Shown piece by piece: positions 9,087 to 16,375 of a stretch of 49,212 nucleotides of DNA. The notes beneath the pieces were generated by a model. It searched no databases, was not told the origin of the DNA, and saw only the letters and a program-made list of their open reading frames with translations. A program made the translations under genes and the position numbers. Position 1 is the stretch's first letter, and every line of letters begins with the position of its first letter. The DNA comes from DASVHS01 sp038244815 (GTDB taxonomy: Bacteria; Acidobacteriota; Thermoanaerobaculia; Gp7-AA8): NCBI GenBank assembly GCA_038244815.1, contig JBBRTB010000029.1, positions 1-49,212 of the forward strand, given 5' to 3'.

Positions 9087-9320
9087 ATGACGACTGTACC
9101 GACGGGTGCCCCCCAGAAAGACTGGCTCACCACGCTTCTGCTCTGCATCTTCCTCGGCGGCTTCGGAGCGCATCGCTTCTACACCGGCCACACCGGGACG
9201 GCGGTTATCCAGTTGTTCACGGTCGGCGGCTGCGTGGTGTGGGCGATCATCGATCTGATCGCGATCATCACCGGCACATTTATGGATGCCAACGGACAGC
9301 CTCTCCTCAAGAAGGTTTGA
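9087..9320 (+). CDS. TM2 domain protein
   Basis: A 77-residue protein with the TM2 fold: two transmembrane helices around a short turn, with the motif 'LLLCIFLGGFGAHRFYTGH' and then 'GGCVVWAIIDLIAI'. TM2 proteins are small integral membrane proteins of unclear role. The gene begins 15 bases after the inverted-repeat element and overlaps the next gene by 35 bases, the first link of a four-gene overlapping run (9087-12957). Confidence 0.9.
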   Translation: MTTVPTGAPQKDWLTTLLLCIFLGGFGAHRFYTGHTGTAVIQLFTVGGCVVWAIIDLIAIITGTFMDANGQPLLKKV

Positions 9321-9591
9321 TCCTTCGGTCGCGCTGAGGGTCGCTGCGCTGGCGGCCCTTCCCGTTATCATCGGATTGATTCCGATGTCGCTCTTCGAGA
9401 GGATGCCGAAGGTTTGCCTGCTCCGCCGCCTCGGAATCCCGTGCTGGGGATGCGGCATGACGCGCGCCGTGGCCGCGGCGTCGCGCGCGGACTTCCGCGC
9501 GGCGTGGCGCCACAACCGCCTCAGCGCGATCGTCGTCCCCATGCTCGCGTTTCTCTGGGCGCGGCGGATCGCGCGTGAAATCGACAAGTGA
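9286..9591 (+). CDS. DUF2752 small membrane protein
   Basis: A 101-residue protein with the DUF2752 hallmark GIPCWGCGMTRA (residues about 46-57; the general form is CPxCGxTRA) between two hydrophobic segments. It overlaps the TM2 gene by 35 bases and the next gene by 17. TM2 and DUF2752 genes are often neighbours, so the pair probably forms one membrane module; its function is unknown. An internal start could shorten the N-terminus, but the Cys motif and both helices would remain. Confidence 0.85.
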   Translation: MPTDSLSSRRFDPSVALRVAALAALPVIIGLIPMSLFERMPKVCLLRRLGIPCWGCGMTRAVAAASRADFRAAWRHNRLSAIVVPMLAFLWARRIAREIDK

Positions 9592-10783
9592 TTTCGACGT
9601 GGCCGTTGTCGGTGCCGGCGCGGCCGGACTGACCGCGGCCATCTTCGCGGCGGAGCGCGGCGCCCGCGTGATCGCTGTGGACGGCGCGAAAAAGCTCGGC
9701 GCGAAGATCCTCATCTCCGGCGGCGGCCGCTGCAACGCGACGCATGACGTCGTCCATGCCGGGGACTTCAACGGCAGCCGGAACGCCATCGCCAAAGTGC
9801 TGCGCTCGTTTCCCGTCGAGGCCACCGTCGAATGGTTCGCGTCGATGGGCGTCGAGCTCAAGCGGGAGGAGACCGGAAAGCTCTTCCCGTCGACCGACCG
9901 CGCCCGAACGGTGCTCGATGCGCTGCTCAGCGAGGCGCGACGCCTGGGCGTTGAGATCCGCACCGACTCTCGCGTGGAAACCGTCAGCGAGGATCTCGTG
10001 ATCAACGGCTCGCTCCGCGCGAAGCGCGTTATCCTCGCCACCGGCGGCCGCAGCGTGCCGAAGACCGGCAGCGACGGGCACGGTTTCGCGATGGCCCGGT
10101 CCCTCGGTCACACGGTCACGGAGACATTCCCGGCGCTCGTGCCGCTCGTCATCGCCGAGGCCCACTGGGTGCGCGAGCTCAGCGGGACGAGCGCGGAGGT
10201 CGAGTTGTCGGTGCAGGTCGCTGGTGGCCGGATTCTGCACCGCCAGCGCGGATCGATGCTCATGACACACTTCGGCGTCAGCGGTCCGGTCGTGCTCGAC
10301 ATCAGCCGCCACTGGATCGCGGCCCGGCGCCACCACGACGTGGCACTCGTCGTGAACCTGCTGCCCGGCGAAACGTTCGAGTCCGTCGATCGTCTCCTCG
10401 TCGAGGCCGCGCGCAGGAACCCGCGTGCGACGGCCATGAGCGTGTTGCGTGGATCGATGCCCGAACGCATCCTTGAACGAGTCCTGGGGCCGCGTGCCTC
10501 GAGCCTCGGAAAATTGTCCCGCGAAGAACGCCGCGGCATGGCCCGCGAGCTCACCTCGTTCGTGCTGCCGGTCCGGCACGACCGCGGCTTCGACTATGCC
10601 GAGGTGACCGCGGGCGGCGTACCGCTGTCGGAGATCGAGTTGACCTCGATGGAGAGCCGCCTCCGTCCCGGGCTTCATTTGTGCGGCGAGATCCTCGACG
10701 TCGATGGCAGAATCGGCGGCTACAACTTCCAGTGGGCATGGGCGAGCGGACGGCTGGCCGGTCTGGCAGCGGGAACGAAGTGA
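9575..10783 (+). CDS. HI0933/BaiN-type NAD(P)/FAD-dependent oxidoreductase
   Basis: A 402-residue flavoprotein starting at GTG 9575. The N-terminal Rossmann motif is VVGAGAAG (GxGxxG at 13-18), followed by the family signature KKLGAKILISGGGRCNATH (about 39-57). The second nucleotide-binding segment (RVILATGGRSVPKTGSDG) and the C-terminal 'LHLCGEILDVDGRIGGYNFQWAWASG' are characteristic of the HI0933/YhiN/BaiN family. These bind FAD, and the few characterised members reduce unsaturated substrates; the substrate here is unknown. Translation is coupled at both ends (17-base overlap upstream, GTGA overlap downstream). Confidence 0.93.
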   Translation: MKSTSDFDVAVVGAGAAGLTAAIFAAERGARVIAVDGAKKLGAKILISGGGRCNATHDVVHAGDFNGSRNAIAKVLRSFPVEATVEWFASMGVELKREETGKLFPSTDRARTVLDALLSEARRLGVEIRTDSRVETVSEDLVINGSLRAKRVILATGGRSVPKTGSDGHGFAMARSLGHTVTETFPALVPLVIAEAHWVRELSGTSAEVELSVQVAGGRILHRQRGSMLMTHFGVSGPVVLDISRHWIAARRHHDVALVVNLLPGETFESVDRLLVEAARRNPRATAMSVLRGSMPERILERVLGPRASSLGKLSREERRGMARELTSFVLPVRHDRGFDYAEVTAGGVPLSEIELTSMESRLRPGLHLCGEILDVDGRIGGYNFQWAWASGRLAGLAAGTK

Positions 10784-12957
10784 GCGAGCACGAGAGAGAG
10801 CAGTTGCCACGCGCGCCGGTGCCGCCGGCGCCCTGGACGGTTCTGGTCGTGTTCGCCGTGATCACCGCGGTGGCGACGAAATACGTCTGGAACAGCTCAC
10901 GCCTGTCCGATCAGTCGCGATTCACCGCAGCGGTGCGTACGACCAGCGACGCCGTCCGCTTTCGTATCGAGACCTACGTGAACGTTCTGCGCGCGACCAC
11001 CGGACTGTTTGCCGCGAATCGTGCCGCCACCCGCGACGAGTTCCGAAACTACGTGCAGCATCTCAGGGTGCCGGAACGCTATCCCGGGATTCAGGGTGTA
11101 GGCCTTTCGCTTCGCGTGGCCGCTGCCGATGTCGATGCCGTGGTTGCGGACATGCGCGCGAACGATCTGGCGTCCTTTCACGTCTGGCCGGAGTCGCCCC
11201 CGCGCTCCGTGTACGACACCATCGTCTCCATTGAGCCGCTGAACGCGCGCAATCGAGTGGCCATCGGTTACGACATGTACACGAGTCCTCCCCGGCGCGA
11301 GGCCATGGATCGCGCCCGCGATACAGGCGAAGCGGCGGCCACGGGCAGAGTCACGCTCATCCAGGAAACGGCGGCTCAGAAACAGGCTGGATTTCTGATC
11401 TACGTGCCGGTATACACGCAGCCGACGACCACGACGTCCGTGGAGTCACGACGCGCGCAGCTCTACGGATTCGTTTACGCCCCGTTCCGTTCGGGCGATC
11501 TCTTCCGCGCCACCGTTTCGACGAATGCCCGGCCCGAGGTTCGTTACGTAGTCTTCGACGGTCCCGATCTTCTCTATGACAGCGATCCCGGGCGCGCTGG
11601 TGTGCCGCGTTTCACGTCCGCGATCACCATGCAGGTGGGCGGACGTCCATGGACGATTCGCTTCTCGTCGGAGCGCAGCGGTGTGGGCGCGCCGTTCTTC
11701 GTCACGATGGCCACGCTGCTCGTAGGGCTGACGATCTCGTTTCTGCTGTTCGCGGTCCTGCGGCTGCAGTCGTTGGCGAGGGTGCACGCGGAGCAGACGG
11801 CGGAGCGGTTGCGACGCTCCGAGGGTGCGCTGCAGCAGGCCAACAGAGCCAAGGACGAGTTCCTGGCCACGCTCTCTCATGAGCTTCGCACGCCCATGAC
11901 GGCGATCCTGGGCTGGTCGAAACTGCTTGCCGATCCGCTCGACGAGGAAATCCACGCCGCGGCCGTCGACGCCATCCAGAAGAGCAGCCGCGCCCAGGCC
12001 CAGCTCATCGACGACCTTCTCGACGTATCGCGCATCACCGCCGGCAAGATGCGCATCGAGCCGCATCCTCTCGATCTCGGCCCCATCGTCGGCACGGCCA
12101 CCGACGCGATCATGCCAGCGGCAGAGGCCAAAGGTGTCAGCATCCGCAAGCGGACTCCGGACACGACCCTGAAGGTGAACGGCGACGCCAATCGCCTGCA
12201 GCAGGTCGTCTGGAATCTGCTGACCAACGCCGTGAAGTTCACGCCCGAGGGTGGTTCGGTGGAAGTCGAGTTGAAGGAAGAAATCGGGGAGGCGGTGCTG
12301 ACGGTGGCGGACTCGGGGCAGGGGATCGCTCCGGAGTTTCTGCCGCACGTGTTCGAGCGATTCCGCCAGGCCGACAGTTCCACCACGCGCTCGTACACGG
12401 GCCTCGGGCTGGGGCTGGCCATCGTCCGTCATCTGGTTGAGTTGCACGGCGGCTCGGTGAAGGCGGAGAGCGAAGGCGAAGGGAAGGGAGCGCGCTTCCT
12501 CGTCACGATTCCCCTGCTGGCCGGCTCTGACGAGAATTCATCGCCAGAGGTGGATCGGCCTGTGGCTGCGGAAACGCTGGCCGGCGTGCGCATCCTGCTC
12601 GTCGACGATGAGGAAACCGTGCGCAGTTATGCCGCGACCGTGTTTCAGATGAGCGGCGCGGACGTGCAGATCGCCTCGTCGGCGCGGGAGGCGCTGGACC
12701 GCTTCTCCAGGAGCGAAGTCGACGTGATCGTCACCGACATCGGCATGCCGGAGATGGATGGCTACGAGCTCCTGCGCGCGCTGCGGGCCGCCGGCAGCCA
12801 CGCCCCGGTGATCGCGCTCACTGCCTACGCACGTCCGGAGGACCGGGAGTTGATCGAGCAGTCGGGTTTCGACGGACTGGTGACCAAACCGGTGGAACCG
12901 GAGACGTTATGCGCGGCGGTGAGCGAAGTGTTGGCGCGGGCATCGAGCGGGCTGTGA
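10780..12957 (+). CDS. CHASE-domain hybrid sensor histidine kinase
   Basis: The start is taken at GTG 10780, which overlaps the stop of the flavoprotein gene (GTGA); this gives 725 residues. Order: a short cytoplasmic tail, a first TM (about 19-33), a periplasmic CHASE domain (about 70-260; 'YPGIQGVGLSLRV'), a second TM (about 305-328), HisKA with FLATLSHELRTPM (phosphoacceptor His367), HATPase with N box (LLTNAVKF), G1 (VADSGQGI) and G2 (TGLGLGLAIV), then a receiver domain with 'VTDIGMPEMDG' (phosphoacceptor Asp653) and a C-terminal Lys in LVTKP. CHASE domains sense small extracellular ligands. No DNA-binding output is fused and no separate response regulator gene is adjacent, so the downstream partner is unknown. 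Confidence 0.93.
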   Translation: MSEHEREQLPRAPVPPAPWTVLVVFAVITAVATKYVWNSSRLSDQSRFTAAVRTTSDAVRFRIETYVNVLRATTGLFAANRAATRDEFRNYVQHLRVPERYPGIQGVGLSLRVAAADVDAVVADMRANDLASFHVWPESPPRSVYDTIVSIEPLNARNRVAIGYDMYTSPPRREAMDRARDTGEAAATGRVTLIQETAAQKQAGFLIYVPVYTQPTTTTSVESRRAQLYGFVYAPFRSGDLFRATVSTNARPEVRYVVFDGPDLLYDSDPGRAGVPRFTSAITMQVGGRPWTIRFSSERSGVGAPFFVTMATLLVGLTISFLLFAVLRLQSLARVHAEQTAERLRRSEGALQQANRAKDEFLATLSHELRTPMTAILGWSKLLADPLDEEIHAAAVDAIQKSSRAQAQLIDDLLDVSRITAGKMRIEPHPLDLGPIVGTATDAIMPAAEAKGVSIRKRTPDTTLKVNGDANRLQQVVWNLLTNAVKFTPEGGSVEVELKEEIGEAVLTVADSGQGIAPEFLPHVFERFRQADSSTTRSYTGLGLGLAIVRHLVELHGGSVKAESEGEGKGARFLVTIPLLAGSDENSSPEVDRPVAAETLAGVRILLVDDEETVRSYAATVFQMSGADVQIASSAREALDRFSRSEVDVIVTDIGMPEMDGYELLRALRAAGSHAPVIALTAYARPEDRELIEQSGFDGLVTKPVEPETLCAAVSEVLARASSGL

Positions 12958-12970
12958 CGTCCCGGTGACA

Positions 12971-12990
12971 ATGGTTGACTAGTCAACTAT
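12971..12990. promoter_or_regulatory. Palindromic operator, probable MarR site
   Basis: GTTGACTAGTCAAC at 12974-12987 is a perfect 14-bp palindrome; extending to 12971-12990 adds three pairs on each side, of which one is mismatched. It lies 20 bases upstream of the MarR GTG. TTGAC-x-GTCAA-type dyads are typical MarR-family operators, so autoregulation of marR-yceI is a strong inference. Confidence 0.75.
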
Positions 12991-13009
12991 TCGCACGTAA
13001 CGTCCCGCC

Positions 13010-13492
13010 GTGGTCAGCCGCATCCAGCAGGAGATCAAACAGACACGCCCCTTCCGCAGCAAAGCGCAGGAGGCGGCCATCGGTCTGCTGCGCACCGCGG
13101 ACCTGGTCCGCCGTGCGGTCGGGACAATCGTCGAGCCTTACGGCATCACCCCCCAGCAGTACAACGTCCTGCGCATCCTGCGCGGCGCTGGCGCGGACGG
13201 CCTGCCCACTCTCGACATCGCCGACCGGATGATCGAGGAGACCCCCGGCATCACTCGCCTGATCGACCGCCTGGAGTCGAAGCATCTCGTCTCCCGCGAG
13301 CGCTGCAAAGAGGACCGGCGCCGCGTCTGGTGCCGCATCACCAGGGAAGGACGGGCGCTGCTACGGAAACTCGACGCGCCCATCCGCGATGCCGATCGGT
13401 GGGCGCTTGCTTCACTCAACTCACGCCAGCTCACACAACTCATCGCGCTGCTCGACCGGGCGCGCATTGGTTTTTCGCAGCAGAGCACATGA
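13010..13492 (+). CDS. MarR-family transcriptional regulator
   Basis: A 160-residue winged-helix protein starting at GTG 13010. The recognition region 'LPTLDIADRMIEETPGITRLIDRLESKHLVSRERCKEDRRRVWCRITREGRALL' (about 63-118) shows the MarR helix-turn-helix and the wing with its DRR motif. MarR proteins bind as dimers to short palindromes and often repress the adjacent gene. A perfect palindrome sits just upstream and a YceI gene follows 20 bases after the stop, a frequent pairing. The ligand is unknown. Confidence 0.93.
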   Translation: MVSRIQQEIKQTRPFRSKAQEAAIGLLRTADLVRRAVGTIVEPYGITPQQYNVLRILRGAGADGLPTLDIADRMIEETPGITRLIDRLESKHLVSRERCKEDRRRVWCRITREGRALLRKLDAPIRDADRWALASLNSRQLTQLIALLDRARIGFSQQST

Positions 13493-13512
13493 TGACTTTT
13501 TGGAGGATTTCG

Positions 13513-14103
13513 ATGAAGCAGTTCCGCAGCGTTCTGGTGTCCGTCGTATTTTTAGCCGCCCTGCCGCTCTTCGCAGCGGAGACGTTCGTGGTCGACAAGA
13601 CGCATTCCGCGACCGAATTCAAGATCCGCCACATGATGACCTACGTCGGCGGCAAGTTCACTGAGTTCGCCGGCACCATCAATGTCGATCGCGCCAATCC
13701 CACCAACTCTTCGGTGGAGTTCACGATCCAGCCCGCCAGCGTCGATACCGCCACGCCGGACCGCGACCAGCAGCTTCGCGGCCCCGATTTCTTCGATGTC
13801 GAGAAGTATCCGACCATCTCGTTCAAGAGCACGAAGATCGTCCCGACGAATACGAAAGACACCTACGCCGTCACCGGCGACTTCACCATGCACGGCGTCA
13901 CCAAGCGCATCACCATGCCCGTGGCGTTCCTCGGTTTCGGCAAGGATCCCTGGGGGAATGAGCGCGCCGGCTTCGAGCTCGAGACCACGCTCAACCGAAA
14001 GGACTACGGCATCAACTGGAACAAGGCCCTCGACCAGGGCGGCTTCCTGTTGCAGGACGACGTAAAGATCTCGATCAACCTGGAAACAGTGAAGAAGAAG
14101 TGA
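13513..14103 (+). CDS. YceI-family periplasmic lipid-binding protein
   Basis: A 196-residue protein with a signal peptide (MKQFRSVLVSVVFLAALPLFA) and GGAGG at 13502-13506. The mature part has the YceI lipocalin-like pattern: 'FVVDKTHSATEFKIRHMMTYVGGKF', 'SVDTATPDRDQQLRGPDFFDVEKYPTISF', 'TMHGVTKRITMPV', and 'LNRKDYGINWNK' at the end. The family binds polyisoprenoids or other amphiphiles in a beta-barrel. It is probably co-transcribed with the upstream MarR gene, and ends in a repeat region convergent with the metallopeptidase. Confidence 0.93.
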   Translation: MKQFRSVLVSVVFLAALPLFAAETFVVDKTHSATEFKIRHMMTYVGGKFTEFAGTINVDRANPTNSSVEFTIQPASVDTATPDRDQQLRGPDFFDVEKYPTISFKSTKIVPTNTKDTYAVTGDFTMHGVTKRITMPVAFLGFGKDPWGNERAGFELETTLNRKDYGINWNKALDQGGFLLQDDVKISINLETVKKK

Positions 14104-14107
14104 TTCG

Positions 14108-14264
14108 TCGCTGGGACGCTGGGACGCTGGGTTGAGCGGGGTTGCCAGGTTGCCGGGTATTCCGTGTGGAGGGTTTCTGGTAACGCGGTAACCCAGCGAC
14201 CCAGCGACCCAGCGACCCGGCAACCCGAATACCCGGCAACCCAGCGACCCAGCTACCCGAGTTA
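14108..14264. repeat. 8-bp word hairpin repeat between convergent genes
   Basis: The left arm repeats CGCTGGGA (14109-14131), then GGTTGCC words ending in GGGTATTC. The right arm (about 14190-14262) repeats CCCAGCGA and GGCAACC, with GAATACCCGG complementary to the left arm. The two arms can pair over most of their length. The repeat includes the TAA stop of the minus-strand metallopeptidase (14262-14264). Confidence 0.8.
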
Positions 14265-16253
14265 CCGCAACGCCTTCGCGGTCGCATCGAGCAACGCCTC
14301 GGTGCCCACGGGCGCGCCGGTGGCGTGGATCATCCAGAGATCGGGTGTCACGCTGCCGAACTTCGCCATCCGCTCGAACTCCGGCCCGATCGGGCCCGAC
14401 TTGTCGATCTGCGCCTCGATCTGGTGCGCGATGAGATGTCCGATCGGATAGTCGGGCAGGTACATGAAATTGTTGACCATGTGCGCGTAGACAGCGAGGA
14501 GCGTGACGTCGCGCATTCCGAACACCGGCGCGTAGTAGCGGTTCCACGTGTCCTTGGCGATCTGCACGACGGCGTCGCGGAGCTGCACGGGCGTCGCTTC
14601 CGGATGGTCGTACATCCAGTGCCACATGGCCATATCGACGAGCGCGGCGCCGGTGATCTCGTACGTTCCCCAGAAGTCGTCGAGCGTCTCCAGGGCCTGG
14701 CTCTCGGCCGTGGGGTGGGCCAGGCCGAGCAGCTCCAGGTCCTTGTGCTGAAAGACGAACGCCAGCGCCTCCGTGAAGGCCGTGTTGGGGACGCCGGCCA
14801 GCGAGTAATCGTCGATGTTCTTGAGCGAGAACACCTGCTCGACGTTGTGGCCCATCTCGTGGACGGCGATGTTGAATCCCTTGTAGTCCATGCCGTTCGG
14901 ACCGACGCGCGTGCGCAGGCGCGGATTGTCCCCGCGCCGCGATGCCGCCAGCGCATGACCCGATCCGCGCGCGGGATCGACTTCGATGTTGCTGGCGAGG
15001 TAATTCGCGCGTTCTTCGGAGAATCCGAGGCCGCGCAGAAGGTTCGGGATGTCGCGCTTGTAGGCTTCGGCGGTCGGATAGCGCTTGCGCACGATGGCGT
15101 CGAGCTGTTCCTCCGAGTACGTCCCGCGCGGGCGGAAGCCGTTGTACCAGAGGTCGAACGGCTCGAGCGGACGTCCCAGCCGTTTCCGGATGAGCGCGGC
15201 CACTCGCGGCACCAGCGGCGAGGCCACCACCTGTTCGAGCATGGCCCGAACGCGTGCCTCGGGGATCTGCCGGTCTTCGTCGAAGCGGCGGTCGATGTGC
15301 CGCGGCGCCGTGGGTGAATGCGGATCGAGCTTCTGCTCGGCGTGAAACGTCGACAGGATGACGGCATAGCGGGACAGGGGGCCTCGGGCCTCGGGCCTCG
15401 GGCCTCGGTTTTCAGAATCCATCGCTGTCGTCGGGGTGACCTCGTTGGTGACCGGATTCCAGTCGAGCGTGGGGTTGTCGACGACCGGCGGCGGGATGGT
15501 CTGGTCGACGATGCGCTCCATCACGCGCTGGATCATCCGCTGCTTCGGCAGCGCCTCATCCGGCGGCAGGCTGTATTCGGCTTTGATCTCGTCGCGCAGA
15601 TTCCAGTGTTCCAGGAGACGCATCTTCGGGGGAAAGAGACGCCGGCCGTTGGCATCCACGAGGTGATGCATCCATATGTTGTACGTGGCCACATACTGCG
15701 AGGCGTCGGCGCTCGCTTTGGAGGTGGCCAGGCTGACACCGGCCGGGACGCGTTTCGCAAAGCGCAGGGCCAGCTTCGCTTCCGCCCACTCCCGGCGCGA
15801 CCAGTGGGCGCCGTTGGTCAGCCGCTCCTGCAGCGTAGTCAGTGGGAAGTTTAGTAATAGTACAAACGTGAGTTTGTTCTGGTACAAATCATCGGTGACG
15901 TGGGCCGAAGGATCGTAGGCGGCCATGATCTCGTCGAACGGCAGGATGGGCCCGAGATCGAGGTCGGAGTGCCACTTCCAGTGGCGCGAGATTTCGGCGA
16001 GGTGCCCGTCGAGCGACTCGAACCCGAACTGCATGCGGTCGAACAAGGCGTCGCGCGCTGCCTGGTCGCCGGCGAAATTCGTGAGCGCGAACGACTGGAA
16101 CGCCCCGTCGTCGCCATCTTCGGCGCGCCAGAACTGCGCGACCTGCGCGAGTCCGCGATGGATCTGCGGCCGCTGGGCATGGCCGTACTTCTCGACGAGT
16201 CTCGCTTCGGTGTTCTGCAGGAGCGTGGTGGAGAGGATGATGGCTGCGAACAT
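14262..16253 (-). CDS. Secreted zinc metallopeptidase (gluzincin, HEMGH)
   Basis: A 663-residue protein. I start it at ATG 16253 because the longer frame upstream would only translate a heptad repeat. The N-terminus is a short signal-like segment (MFAAIILSTTLLQ). The zinc site is HEMGH at 465-469, with Glu495 (in FTEALAF) as probable third ligand; this spacing is like the M3/M2 gluzincin group. Upstream 'MDYKGFNIAVHEMGHNVEQVFS' is also M3-like. The peptide RGPRPEARGP near 282-293 is encoded by a GGGCCTC repeat and is unlikely to be part of the ancestral fold. Substrate unknown. Confidence 0.8.
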   Translation of the reverse strand: MFAAIILSTTLLQNTEARLVEKYGHAQRPQIHRGLAQVAQFWRAEDGDDGAFQSFALTNFAGDQAARDALFDRMQFGFESLDGHLAEISRHWKWHSDLDLGPILPFDEIMAAYDPSAHVTDDLYQNKLTFVLLLNFPLTTLQERLTNGAHWSRREWAEAKLALRFAKRVPAGVSLATSKASADASQYVATYNIWMHHLVDANGRRLFPPKMRLLEHWNLRDEIKAEYSLPPDEALPKQRMIQRVMERIVDQTIPPPVVDNPTLDWNPVTNEVTPTTAMDSENRGPRPEARGPLSRYAVILSTFHAEQKLDPHSPTAPRHIDRRFDEDRQIPEARVRAMLEQVVASPLVPRVAALIRKRLGRPLEPFDLWYNGFRPRGTYSEEQLDAIVRKRYPTAEAYKRDIPNLLRGLGFSEERANYLASNIEVDPARGSGHALAASRRGDNPRLRTRVGPNGMDYKGFNIAVHEMGHNVEQVFSLKNIDDYSLAGVPNTAFTEALAFVFQHKDLELLGLAHPTAESQALETLDDFWGTYEITGAALVDMAMWHWMYDHPEATPVQLRDAVVQIAKDTWNRYYAPVFGMRDVTLLAVYAHMVNNFMYLPDYPIGHLIAHQIEAQIDKSGPIGPEFERMAKFGSVTPDLWMIHATGAPVGTEALLDATAKALR
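15377..15411. repeat. GGGCCTC heptad array inside the metallopeptidase gene
   Basis: Four tandem GGGCCTC words lie in frame within the metallopeptidase coding sequence and encode RGPRPEARGP on the minus strand. The same word and peptide occur inside the helicase gene at 39936-39966, and the word occurs between genes at 38820-38833. Confidence 0.9.
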
Positions 16254-16260
16254 CGGGAGA

Positions 16261-16375
16261 TTGTGGGTCGTGGTTGCGCGTCGTGGGTCGTGGATCGCGG
16301 TCGTGGGTCGTCGGTCGTGGGTCACGGGGGCCGCAAAGCAGCCCCCACGACCAACGACCCACGACCTACGACCGC
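16261..16375. repeat. Heptad-word hairpin repeat, copy 2
   Basis: The left arm (16263-16323) consists of GGTCGTG-type words. The core (16325-16346) reads GGGGGCCGC, AA, AGCAGCCCCC. The right arm (16346-16373) is CCACGAC-type words. Same architecture as 1309-1454. The right arm overlaps the 3' end of hrpB and provides its TAG stop. Confidence 0.87.

Noticed and set aside
16254..16325. N-terminal extension of the metallopeptidase (24 more residues)
   Set aside because: The extension translates the heptad repeat into a Thr/Arg/Pro-rich string, and the ATG at 16253 gives a normal signal-like start.
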